DNA of 7,972 nucleotides from Candidatus Nesterenkonia stercoripullorum. GTDB lineage: Bacteria; Actinomycetota; Actinomycetes; Actinomycetales; Micrococcaceae. A program made the translations under genes and the position numbers. Positions 1 through 6,731 of the stretch are shown here, in pieces. The notes below the pieces were generated by a model. The model was not told the origin of the DNA. It made no database searches and saw only the letters and a list, made by a program, of their open reading frames with translations. The stretch covers positions 1-7,972 of the forward strand of contig DXGD01000338.1 in the NCBI GenBank assembly GCA_019114115.1, in the 5' to 3' direction. Each line of letters opens with the position of its first letter. Position 1 is the first letter of the stretch.

Positions 1-1
1 A

Positions 2-1237
2 GCGGCAACCCATCATTCCGGGACCTCGACGCTGATGGGCACCGTCGCCTATATCTCTCCGGAGCTGCTCTCAGGTGAAGGAGCGGACGAGCGCGCCGAT
101 ATCTACGCCATCGGAATCCTGCTCTACGAAATGCTCACCGGAGTGCAGCCCTATACCGGGGACTCCCCCGTGCGGGTAGCATTTCAGCACGTCAACTCCA
201 CAGTCCCGGCGCCCTCCGACGCTGTTGACGGGCTGCCGGCTGCCCTGGACGACATCGTCAGGCTCGCCACCAGCGGCGATGTGGGCACCCGGCCCAAGAA
301 TGCTGACGAGCTTCTCGCGCTGGTGCACAGCACCGGGGACGGGCTCACCGCTGAGGAGCTCGATTTCGACGGAGCCGTCTTGAAGGGACAGCGCGACAGC
401 GCCGGAGGCCCCACGGCGACGGCGGTCGTCCCCCGCGCTGACGAAGCGGAAGACAGCACCGAAACAGGCGAACGCACAGCTGCGTTCGATCCTGACCTGG
501 GCGCGACCTCCTCCACCGCGATGTACGACGCTGCATTCCCCGAGGATGAGGGCTCCCCGCGGGATCCGGAGGCGCCCGCTGCTATGAGTCCAAGCGACAC
601 GGCTCCCGGTCCGCAGGCGACGAAGGCCTTCACTCCCGCGGAGGACTTCCCCACCCGGGATGAGTCCGGAGAATGGGACGACGACGTCGCCGACGCCCTC
701 GGCCACGCCCAATGGGCCTCCGCCACGCGCACTCTGGATGAAGGCGACCGTCAGACTGTCGCGGAAGTCCCCACCGAAGCGTTCCGGTCCATCGATCCGG
801 CCGACCACGAGGAGCGCGAGCCCGCTGCACCGCACCAGACGGAGTCCATGAGCTACGCTGCGCCGTGGGACGCCGATCACTGGAGCCACGAGCCACCCAC
901 CGACACCGGCCAGTTCAGCGCCAGCAGCACGCGCCAAGCGCCTGCACCGGCGCCCTTGGAGTCGTCGTCCTCAACTCAGTCACCAGCTGGCGCTCACCAA
1001 GGGTCCGCACGTCCCGCCCGCAGTGGAAAGCCCAGCAGGCAGCGGCCCGCCGTCGCGCTGGAGACGCTGACGCCGCAGCGCACCGCGCTGATCATCGCCA
1101 TCGTGATGATCGTGGCCGCGCTGGTGATCCTGCTGGCCTGGTATATCGGGTTGAACCCCGCGTTGATACCCAGCCTCGGCTCGGCGGCGGCTCCGCTCAG
1201 CGGCGCCGGGACCGCGTGGACGACAGTGGTCAGCTGA
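2..1237 (+). CDS. PknL-like membrane-anchored Ser/Thr protein kinase, C-terminal part (5' end outside the window)
   Basis: Eukaryotic-type Ser/Thr kinase that would phosphorylate cytoplasmic proteins from the membrane. The frame is open from base 2 and enters inside the activation loop: GTVAYISPE (residues 13-21, codon 1 at base 2) is the P+1/APE region, DIYAIGILLYEMLTG is subdomain IX, and the Arg of GTRPKNADELL is the subdomain XI arginine. The ATP lobe, HRD and DFG motifs lie upstream. After the kinase core (to about 111) comes a roughly 250-residue acidic Pro/Ala/Ser/Thr-rich linker, one hydrophobic helix at about 361-383 (bases 1082-1150) preceded by PQR, and a short outer tail of about 28 residues. 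No PASTA repeat or other sensor domain follows the helix. M. tuberculosis PknL has a similar plan and also lies near aroG, which favours PknL over PknB. The in-frame ATG at base 35 is inside the kinase fold and is not the start. The stop overlaps that of the convergent DAHP synthase gene. Confidence 0.93.
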   Translation, partial: AATHHSGTSTLMGTVAYISPELLSGEGADERADIYAIGILLYEMLTGVQPYTGDSPVRVAFQHVNSTVPAPSDAVDGLPAALDDIVRLATSGDVGTRPKNADELLALVHSTGDGLTAEELDFDGAVLKGQRDSAGGPTATAVVPRADEAEDSTETGERTAAFDPDLGATSSTAMYDAAFPEDEGSPRDPEAPAAMSPSDTAPGPQATKAFTPAEDFPTRDESGEWDDDVADALGHAQWASATRTLDEGDRQTVAEVPTEAFRSIDPADHEEREPAAPHQTESMSYAAPWDADHWSHEPPTDTGQFSASSTRQAPAPAPLESSSSTQSPAGAHQGSARPARSGKPSRQRPAVALETLTPQRTALIIAIVMIVAALVILLAWYIGLNPALIPSLGSAAAPLSGAGTAWTTVVS

Positions 1238-1239
1238 CC
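1228..1239. repeat. 12-bp perfect palindrome carrying both convergent stop codons
   Basis: GGTCAGCTGACC equals its own reverse complement. Its inner eight bases, TCAGCTGA (1230-1237), are exactly the overlap between the kinase and DAHP synthase genes. Each strand reads GTC AGC TGA, so both proteins end in Val-Ser-stop. No hairpin-plus-T-tract terminator is visible around it, so each transcript probably ends inside the opposing gene. Confidence 0.9.
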
Positions 1240-2654
1240 CGTTTGAGGGCCTCCGCCACCAGGAAAGCCATCTCCAGAGATTGCTTATGGTTCAGGCGCG
1301 GGTCGACGAGCGACTCGTAGTGATCGTCGAATGCTGACTCATCGATCACATCGGAGCCGCCGAGGCATTCGGCGACGTCGTCGCCGGTCATCTCCACGTG
1401 AAGGCCACCGGGGTAGGTTCCCAGCTGGCGATGCACCTCGAAGAAGCCCCGGACCTCGTCCATCACGTCGTCGAAGCGCCGGGTCTTGTAGCCGTTCTCA
1501 GCGGTGATCGTGTTCCCGTGCATCGGATCAGTCACCCAGACGACCTTGGCCCCAGAATCGCGCACCGCCTCGACCAGCGGGGGCAGTGCCTCACGCACCT
1601 GAGCGGCGCCCATGCGGGCGATGAAGGTCAGCCGGCCCGGCTCCCGCTCGGGGTCGAGCTTCTCGATCAGGTCGAGCACGTCTTCCGGGGTCGCCTTCGG
1701 CCCCAGCTTGACGCCGATGGGGTTGCGAATCCGCGAGAGGTAGTCGACGTGAGCGCCGTCCAGGTCTCGGGTCCGCTCACCGATCCAGACGAAGTGACCC
1801 GAGGTCACGTACGGCGTGCCCGTGCGGGAGTCGATTCTGGTCAGAGCACGCTCGTAGTCGAGAAGCAGTGCCTCATGCGCCGAGTAGAACTCCGTGCGCT
1901 TCAGCCCTTCGAAATCGGCTCCGCACGCTTCCATGAAGCGCACGGCACGGTCGATCTCCCCGGCGATGGATTCGTACCTGGCGTGGGCGGGGTTCTCCGT
2001 GAAGCCCTTGTTCCACTGCTGCACGGCGCGCAGATCGGCGAAGCCGCCCTCGGTGAAGGCCCGAATCAGGTTCAGCGTGGCAGCTGACTTGTGGTAGGCC
2101 GTCAGCATCCGCTTGGGGTCGGGGATCCTGGACTCTTCAGTGAAGTCGAATCCGTTGACGATCTCCCCGCGGAAGCTAGGCAGCGTGACGCCGTCCCTGG
2201 TCTCCAGGTCCGATGACCGCGGCTTGGCGAACTGGCCGGCCATGCGGCCCATCTTGATGACAGGCAGCGAGGCACCGTAGGTTAGGACGACCGCCATCTG
2301 CAGAATGGTCTTGATCCGCGCGCTGATCTTGTCGGCGGTCACCCCGTCGAAGCTCTCCGCGCAGTCACCGCCCTGCAGCAGGAAGGCCTCGCCATTGGCC
2401 ACTTTGGCCAGGCGCCGCTTGAGCTTGTCCACTTCACCGGCAAACACGAGCGGCGGGTTCGCGGAGAGCTCCGCGAAGGCCGCATCGAAGTCTTGGTGAC
2501 CGCGCCAATCCGGCTGCTGGCTCAACGGCAGCTCCTGCCACGCGTCCAATCCAGGATAGTCAGCCGCACCTGTGTGCAGGATTTCTCCGGGCGCGGTCAG
2601 CGGGGCGCTTGAACGGTTCTCAGGCGAAGTAGTCACGCCTTCCAGAATAGCCAT
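1230..2654 (-). CDS. aroG: class II 3-deoxy-D-arabino-heptulosonate 7-phosphate (DAHP) synthase
   Basis: Cytosolic enzyme that condenses phosphoenolpyruvate with erythrose 4-phosphate, the first step of the shikimate pathway to aromatic amino acids. Numbered from the ATG at 2654 (474 aa), the M. tuberculosis active site is fully conserved. Metal ligands are Cys98 (LLQGGDCAES), His379 (TDPMHGNT), Glu421 (GGLHVEMTGDD) and Asp451 (LVDPRLNHKQS). PEP-site residues are Arg137 (KMGRMAGQ), Glu293 (WIGERTRD), Lys316 (GVKLGP) and Arg347 (FIARMGAA). Spacing differs from the 462-aa mycobacterial enzyme by only 10-11 residues, so the gene is intact. The start is uncertain. GTG at 2681 (483 aa) and GTG at 2636 (VTTSPEN, with GGAAGG only one base upstream) are also possible, and none has a well-placed ribosome binding site. 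The gene follows the acyl-CoA ligase by 20-50 bases on the same strand, so co-transcription is likely. I recognise the family firmly; aroG is the mycobacterial symbol. Confidence 0.97.
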   Translation of the reverse strand: MAILEGVTTSPENRSSAPLTAPGEILHTGAADYPGLDAWQELPLSQQPDWRGHQDFDAAFAELSANPPLVFAGEVDKLKRRLAKVANGEAFLLQGGDCAESFDGVTADKISARIKTILQMAVVLTYGASLPVIKMGRMAGQFAKPRSSDLETRDGVTLPSFRGEIVNGFDFTEESRIPDPKRMLTAYHKSAATLNLIRAFTEGGFADLRAVQQWNKGFTENPAHARYESIAGEIDRAVRFMEACGADFEGLKRTEFYSAHEALLLDYERALTRIDSRTGTPYVTSGHFVWIGERTRDLDGAHVDYLSRIRNPIGVKLGPKATPEDVLDLIEKLDPEREPGRLTFIARMGAAQVREALPPLVEAVRDSGAKVVWVTDPMHGNTITAENGYKTRRFDDVMDEVRGFFEVHRQLGTYPGGLHVEMTGDDVAECLGGSDVIDESAFDDHYESLVDPRLNHKQSLEMAFLVAEALKRVS

Positions 2655-2702
2655 AGCAGGCGCTGTGTCATAACGCACCACAGCAGCAGCCGCCGCCTGG
2701 GC

Positions 2703-4520
2703 TCACCGCTTGGCTGCCGCCTCTGCATAGAGCCGTTCCACTTCCTCGGCGAAGTCGTCCATAATCGTCGGGCGCTTGATCTTCATCGAGGGGGTGAGAT
2801 GACCGGATTCCACCGTGAAATCAGTGTCCAGGAGCCTGAACTCGCGGATCGACTCAGCGCGGGAGACGGTCTCGTTGGCGCTGTCGACGGCAGACTGGAT
2901 ATGCGAGCGGATGTCATCGCGCACGATGAGGTCGCTCATCGGTGTCTCCGGGTCAATGTTGCGCGACTGCAGCCACTGCGGGAGCGTCTCCGCGTCGAGG
3001 GTGATCAGCGCTCCGATGAACGGCCGGTTGTCCCCCACCACGACGACCTGGCTGACGATGGCATCGGAGCGGATCTGATCCTCCAGCTGGGCCGGCGAGA
3101 CGTTCTTGCCGCCGTCAGTCACGAGGATCTCCTTCTGCCGACCAGTGATCGTGAGGAAGCCTTCATCGTCGAGCGAGCCGACGTCGCCGGTGCGGAACCA
3201 GCCGTCCTCGGTGAACGAGTCCTCGATCAGCTCAGGGCGGTTGCGGTAGCTGGTGAAGATGCATACGCCCCTGCCCAGGATTTCGCCGTCGTCCGCAATC
3301 TTCACCGAGCAGCCGGGCAGGGGGCGTCCGACGGTCCCGATCTTGGAGTGATCAGGGGTGTTCACGGTGATCGGCGCCGTCGTCTCGGTCAGGCCGTAGC
3401 CCTCGAGGACATGGACGCCGACGCCGTTGAAGAAGTGGCTCAGCCGGGCGCCCAGCGGCGAACCACCCGAGACGGCGTGGGTGACATGGCCGCCCATGCG
3501 GGCCCGCAGCTTGGAGTAGACGAGCTTGTCGAACAGCGTGTGCTTGACACCCAGCGCGAAAGGCACCTTGCCCTTCTCCTTCGCCTCGGACCACGCCACA
3601 GCGGTATCGGCGGCTTTGGCGAAGATCTTGCCCTTGCCATCGCCTTCCGCCTTCATCATGGCGGCGTTGTAGATCTTCTCGAAGACGCGTGGGACAGCCA
3701 GGAGGAACGTGGGCTGGAATGTCCCGAGATCGTCGACGAGCTGCTTGATGTCCGAAGTGTGGCCCACCCGGACTCCCCCGGCCACGGCCAGCACCGAGAT
3801 GAACCGGGCGAAGACGTGTGCCAGCGGGATGAAGAGGACCGTCGAGGCGTCCTTGTTGACGACATTGCCCAACGACGTCGTGGCCTGCAGCGAGAGCTCG
3901 CTGAAGTTGCCGTGGGTCAGCTCGCACCCTTTCGGGCGTCCCGTCGTGCCGGAGGTGTAGATGATCGTGGCGACGTCGTCGAGGTTCGCCGCGGAGCGCC
4001 GGCTCTCGACCGTCTCATCGCTGACGTCCGCGCCCTCCTTGCGGAGCTCATCGAGGTCAGTGCCTTCGATGGTGAGCAGGTGCCGGACGCCGTCGAGCTT
4101 CTCCTGGGCGATAGCGCGGTCCACGACCTTCTCATGCTGCTCCTTCTCGGCGAAGACGATCTTCACGTCTGAATCGCTGACGATCCAGGCCACCTGCGAG
4201 GGCGAGGAGGTCTCATAGATCGGCACGGTCACGGCCCCGGCGTACCAGATGGCGAAGTCCAGCAGCGTCCACTCGTAGCGGGTGGGAGCCATGATGGCGA
4301 CGCTGTCGCCAGCCTCGATACCGCGGTGGATCAGCCCTTTGGCGAGCCGGACGACGTCGTCATGGAACTCGCGGGCTGAGACATCGGTCCACACGCCCGG
4401 GCTGAGCTGACGGCCGAAGAGCGCATTGCCGGGGTCCTCCCGGACTTGCCGTTCCAGAAGGTCCGTCGCATTGAAGTCAGCGGGGACATCTTTGACCTTG
4501 GGTACCGCGTATTCCGCCAC
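2703..4520 (-). CDS. fadD15: FadD15-type long-chain fatty acid--CoA ligase (AMP-forming)
   Basis: ANL-superfamily enzyme that activates a fatty acid through an acyl-AMP intermediate and transfers it to CoA, for membrane-lipid synthesis, remodelling or degradation. Numbered from the GTG at 4520 (605 aa): P-loop IYTSGTTGRPKG (187-198), EGYGLTET (373-380), GWFRTGD with the ribose-binding Asp (440-446), hinge GRQKEILVTDGGKNVSP (460-476), and the catalytic C-terminal-domain lysine in LTPSMKIKR (about 580). Length and the GGKNVSP signature fit long-chain ligases of the FadD15 group; substrate length cannot be read from sequence. I chose GTG 4520 because GGGAG lies 7 bases upstream and the product then begins (M)AEYAVPKV, the usual N-terminus of this group. 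The in-frame ATG at 4550 (615 aa, AGGA 6 bases upstream) is a real alternative. A promoter-like sequence precedes the gene, and DAHP synthase follows closely. Confidence 0.95.
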   Translation of the reverse strand: MAEYAVPKVKDVPADFNATDLLERQVREDPGNALFGRQLSPGVWTDVSAREFHDDVVRLAKGLIHRGIEAGDSVAIMAPTRYEWTLLDFAIWYAGAVTVPIYETSSPSQVAWIVSDSDVKIVFAEKEQHEKVVDRAIAQEKLDGVRHLLTIEGTDLDELRKEGADVSDETVESRRSAANLDDVATIIYTSGTTGRPKGCELTHGNFSELSLQATTSLGNVVNKDASTVLFIPLAHVFARFISVLAVAGGVRVGHTSDIKQLVDDLGTFQPTFLLAVPRVFEKIYNAAMMKAEGDGKGKIFAKAADTAVAWSEAKEKGKVPFALGVKHTLFDKLVYSKLRARMGGHVTHAVSGGSPLGARLSHFFNGVGVHVLEGYGLTETTAPITVNTPDHSKIGTVGRPLPGCSVKIADDGEILGRGVCIFTSYRNRPELIEDSFTEDGWFRTGDVGSLDDEGFLTITGRQKEILVTDGGKNVSPAQLEDQIRSDAIVSQVVVVGDNRPFIGALITLDAETLPQWLQSRNIDPETPMSDLIVRDDIRSHIQSAVDSANETVSRAESIREFRLLDTDFTVESGHLTPSMKIKRPTIMDDFAEEVERLYAEAAAKR

Positions 4521-4571
4521 AGTTGCACTCCCTGCTCTGATCGCCAGCATTGCGTGTCCTACTTCACAGTA

Positions 4572-4600
4572 ATTATCCAGGAGAGAGGGTTTCTTGGCTA
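4572..4600 (-). promoter_or_regulatory. putative housekeeping promoter for the acyl-CoA ligase / DAHP synthase pair
   Basis: Read on the minus strand, TAGCCA (4595-4600, 4 of 6 to TTGACA) and GATAAT (4572-4577, 5 of 6 to TATAAT) are separated by exactly 17 bases, in an AT-rich pocket of otherwise GC-rich DNA. Transcription would start near 4565, just upstream of both candidate ligase starts (4550 and 4520). The 177-base gap to the upstream gene makes an internal promoter plausible. Confidence 0.45.
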
Positions 4601-4653
4601 ATTCCCGCGCCGTGACGTCGCGTGTCTAGCTCAGCGTTCACCGCGCAGGATGG

Positions 4654-4695
4654 GGTGCTCGCGGTGCGGTGTTCGCGGTGTGGTGCTCAGGTATG
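4654..4695. repeat. 14-bp imperfect tandem repeat, about 2.5 copies, in intergenic DNA
   Basis: GGTGCTCGCGGTGC (4654-4667) is followed directly by GGTGTTCGCGGTGT (4668-4681, two differences) and then by a decayed copy that begins GGTGCTC (4682). Just to the left, CACCGCG (4639-4645) can pair with CGCGGTG (4660-4666) across a 14-base loop. The stretch lies downstream of the two-helix membrane protein stop and upstream of the ligase promoter. It could be a weak terminator or a slipped-strand remnant; no function can be assigned. Confidence 0.55.
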
Positions 4696-4727
4696 ACACT
4701 CAGGGCCTGCTGCCTAGGTGGTGTCGC

Positions 4728-5096
4728 TCAGACCTGGGCACCGTCTCCCGATCCGCCTCGGTTCTTCGGCATCTGCGCGAAGAGCACCACCACTCCTGCG
4801 ATGGTGACGGCCACCAGGGCGGGAATGCTCCACCCGGGGGTGTTCGCCGGGACCACGGACACGAGAATCACCGCGATCACGCCGCCGATCGCCAGGAGGG
4901 CGCCGAGCACAGTCGCCGGGCGGGCGCCGGCAAGGGGGCTCTTCGGGTTCGGCGGCTTGAAGTCGTCGATCTCCTCGAGGGGATCGTCACTGGGCGAATA
5001 GTCGCGTGGCCCCCGGCCGCTGCCGGAAATCGGGCGGGCCTTGCCGCTGCGCCCGAAGAGCGAGCTGGGCTCGTCGTCGCGTGGTCTGCTCATCAT
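4728..5096 (-). CDS. small two-helix membrane protein of unknown function
   Basis: I do not recognise a named family. From the ATG at 5096 it is 122 aa. Residues 1-58 are hydrophilic and mixed-charge, rich in Arg, Asp and Ser, with SSLFGRSGKARP and an acidic DDPLEEIDDF stretch followed by KPPNPKSPLAG. Two hydrophobic helices follow at about 61-83 and 89-109, joined by a tiny PANTPG turn, then a short tail MPKNRGGSGDG. Basic residues at both ends suggest that both termini face the cytoplasm. I prefer the 5096 start because AGGAG lies 10 bases upstream; the in-frame ATG at 5120 (130 aa) has only a weak GGA upstream. It sits between the hydrolase (61 bases upstream) and the acyl-CoA ligase on the same strand, suggesting a membrane-linked partner in lipid handling, but this is context only. 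Codon bias and strand match the neighbours, so I believe it is real. Confidence 0.8.
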   Translation of the reverse strand: MMSRPRDDEPSSLFGRSGKARPISGSGRGPRDYSPSDDPLEEIDDFKPPNPKSPLAGARPATVLGALLAIGGVIAVILVSVVPANTPGWSIPALVAVTIAGVVVLFAQMPKNRGGSGDGAQV

Positions 5097-5157
5097 CTGG
5101 GGCTGGCTCCTGTCCGTCATGGCGCATCCGTCGCGATGATCCTCCGCAGCCGGCTGT

Positions 5158-5886
5158 TCACCACAGGTCGGCTGCCAGCTGACGTGCCAGGAATGCGACT
5201 GATTCGCGCCCTATGAGGTCTGCGTCGTGATCGAGGGTGGCCACGTGCAGACTGTTCTGAAGGGTCAGCACCGTCAGCTGCGATGGATCGAGTGCTGAAA
5301 CCAGAGTATCCGCTGAAGCCTGCGGAAGGATATTGTCCTGCGCTGATCGCATGAGCAGGACCGGCGTGCCGCGCTCGCGGACGCCCGGCAGCTCCCTGCG
5401 GACCTGCCTGCCCATGGCGGAGAGCTGGACGACGCCTCGTAGCGGGGTGCGCTCATAGGCCTCTTCGACGACACCGTCGAGTGCGATGTCACCTGCGATC
5501 GGCGGTATCGTGCGGACCGCTCGTCCCAGCAGCGCCGCACCCACACCGGTGAAGGGCTTGAGCCGCAGCGCGGGGTTGATCGGGATGACCCCCGCTGTTC
5601 GACGCCGCGCGGCCACGTGAAGTGCTATTGCGCCGCCCATCGACAGGCCCGCTGTCATGACATGGGTGCACGTCGTCGCCAGCGCATCGTAGGCGGCAAG
5701 GCCTGCGCGCAGAATCTCCGCAGCGCTGCGCCTCTCGAGGTCCTGCCAGGCCGTCCCGTGCCCTGGCAAAGAGGGCACGGCGACAGTGCATCCGGCTGTC
5801 CGCAGCGCGTCGGCCAGCGGCAGAACAGATGCCGGAGTGGAGGTGAACCCGTGATACACGACGACACCGCAAGTGCTGAGATCCAT
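5158..5886 (-). CDS. alpha/beta hydrolase, carboxylesterase / monoacylglycerol lipase-like
   Basis: A 242-aa serine hydrolase with the complete alpha/beta-hydrolase triad. The nucleophile is Ser82 in the elbow AGLSMGGAIA (GxSxG), the acid is Asp184 in MRSAQDNILP, and the base is His214 in NSLHVATLDHD. The oxyanion-hole motif is YHGFTSTP at 11-18. The order, the HGFTxxP signature and the size resemble the Est30 / YvaK carboxylesterases (about 247 aa), which cleave short to medium acyl esters. There is no signal peptide or transmembrane helix, so it should act in the cytoplasm. The ATG at 5886 is preceded by AAGGTGAGG almost abutting the start, a close but plausible ribosome binding site. The gene is divergent from the PlsC-type acyltransferase (89 bases between starts) and is followed on its own strand by the two-helix membrane protein and the acyl-CoA ligase, which suggests a lipid ester substrate. 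The true substrate is unknown. Confidence 0.93.
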   Translation of the reverse strand: MDLSTCGVVVYHGFTSTPASVLPLADALRTAGCTVAVPSLPGHGTAWQDLERRSAAEILRAGLAAYDALATTCTHVMTAGLSMGGAIALHVAARRRTAGVIPINPALRLKPFTGVGAALLGRAVRTIPPIAGDIALDGVVEEAYERTPLRGVVQLSAMGRQVRRELPGVRERGTPVLLMRSAQDNILPQASADTLVSALDPSQLTVLTLQNSLHVATLDHDADLIGRESVAFLARQLAADLW

Positions 5887-5916
5887 GCCCTCACCTTAGA
5901 AGACGACGCAACGACT

Positions 5917-5922
5917 TACAGT
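5917..5922 (+). promoter_or_regulatory. possible -10 element for the PlsC-type acyltransferase
   Basis: TACAGT, in the context CTTACAGTAG, fits the actinobacterial TAnnnT -10 pattern and lies 53 bases before the GTG start. A near-identical CTTACCGTAG sits upstream of the rraA-like gene on the other strand. No convincing -35 box stands at 16-18 bases, so this is tentative. Confidence 0.3.
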
Positions 5923-5975
5923 AGTCAGGTAGCAGATTCCGCAGTCGTTCGCGCAGACCTGAAAGGGACGGCCCC

Positions 5976-6671
5976 GTGACGTTCTATAACGTAGCCAAGA
6001 CGTTCGTCGTCGCCCCGTTGGTCAATACGGCCTTTCGGCCCTGGGTCAAAGGACTGGACAATATTCCGGCAGAGGGTCCGGCTATTCTGGCGTCGAACCA
6101 CCTCTCCTTCTCCGATTCGATCTTCATACCGGTGAAAGTGCCCCGTCCGGTTCATTTCCTCGCGAAGAACGACTATTTCGTGAAACAGGGCCCCGTGGGC
6201 TGGGCGCAGCGCAACTTCTTCAAGGTCACCGGCCAGATTCCGATGGATCGCTCGGGCGGGCAAGCCAGCCAGAACTCCCTGGAGGCGGGCGAGCGGGTGC
6301 TGCGCGACGGAGAGCTGCTGGGCATTTACCCGGAAGGCACTCGCAGCCCGGACGGCAGGCTCTACCGCGGGAAGCTCGGGGTGGCCCGGATCGCGCTGGG
6401 GACGCAGGTTCCGGTCATCCCCATTGCCCTGATCGGCACGGACAAAGTGCAGCCGATCGGCAAGAAGGTGCCGAACATCCGCCGCGTCGGCATGATCGCC
6501 GGGGAACCGCTGACTTTTGGCGCCTACTATGACCACCCGAAGGACCGTTTCGCCCAGCGGGCGGTCACCGATGAGATCATGTACCAGATCATGCGCCTCT
6601 CCGGGCAGCAGTACGTCGACCGCTACGCTTCGGAGGTCAAGAAGGGGATGGACGACGGCGCTGGGGGCTGA
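5976..6671 (+). CDS. PlsC-type lysophospholipid / 1-acyl-sn-glycerol-3-phosphate acyltransferase
   Basis: A 231-aa member of the PlsC/LPLAT family, which moves an acyl chain from acyl-CoA or acyl-ACP to a lysophosphatidic-acid-like acceptor at the inner face of the membrane. The diagnostic blocks are in order: motif I NHLSFSDS with the catalytic His42-x4-Asp47; motif II around VTGQIPMDR (84-92); motif III YPEGTRS (118-124, Tyr in place of the usual Phe); motif IV VPVIPIAL (145-152). The first 20 residues are mildly hydrophobic and may act as a membrane-surface helix. The start is the GTG at 5976: AAAGGGA ends 7 bases upstream and no earlier in-frame start is as well placed. The family includes true PlsC enzymes and acyltransferases for mannosides and other lipids, so the acceptor is uncertain. 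Its divergent pairing with the hydrolase/ligase cluster supports a membrane-lipid role. Confidence 0.94.
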   Translation: MTFYNVAKTFVVAPLVNTAFRPWVKGLDNIPAEGPAILASNHLSFSDSIFIPVKVPRPVHFLAKNDYFVKQGPVGWAQRNFFKVTGQIPMDRSGGQASQNSLEAGERVLRDGELLGIYPEGTRSPDGRLYRGKLGVARIALGTQVPVIPIALIGTDKVQPIGKKVPNIRRVGMIAGEPLTFGAYYDHPKDRFAQRAVTDEIMYQIMRLSGQQYVDRYASEVKKGMDDGAGG

Positions 6672-6710
6672 GATGGCGGATCGGCAGCGGTGAGGTAGCA
6701 GCCGTGAGAT

Positions 6711-6727
6711 GGCAGCTCCGAGCTGCC
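6711..6727. terminator. small hairpin between convergent acyltransferase and rraA-like genes
   Basis: GGCAGCT (6711-6717) and AGCTGCC (6721-6727) pair perfectly across a CCG loop, within the 60-base gap between the two convergent stops. It is placed to serve both strands. There is no clear T-tract, so termination strength is uncertain. A 9-base direct repeat TGAGATGGC (6669-6677 and 6705-6713) lies beside it. Confidence 0.5.
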
Positions 6728-6731
6728 GCCT

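Noticed and set aside
71..937. 288-codon open frame antisense to the kinase linker
   Set aside because: Low-complexity Gly/Arg/Val-rich translation expected from the complement of an acidic GC-rich linker; the kinase frame is the coding one.
865..1320. Possible frameshifted extracellular domain of the kinase on the plus strand
   Set aside because: The alternative frame encodes Arg/Ala-rich sequence without PASTA features and runs into the antisense of DAHP synthase; a short tail is normal for PknL-type kinases.
1398..2087. 229-codon open frame antisense to DAHP synthase
   Set aside because: Mirror frame of a fully conserved enzyme; no motif or independent ribosome binding site that I can see.
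2799..4172. 457-codon open frame on the plus strand opposite the acyl-CoA ligase gene
   Set aside because: It lies wholly antisense to a gene with complete ANL motifs; its Asp/Arg/Val/Leu-rich composition is the usual shadow of high-GC coding DNA, with no recognisable domain.
5925..6536. 203-codon open frame antisense to the PlsC-type gene
   Set aside because: PlsC motifs I-IV are intact on the plus strand; the antisense product shows no family signature.
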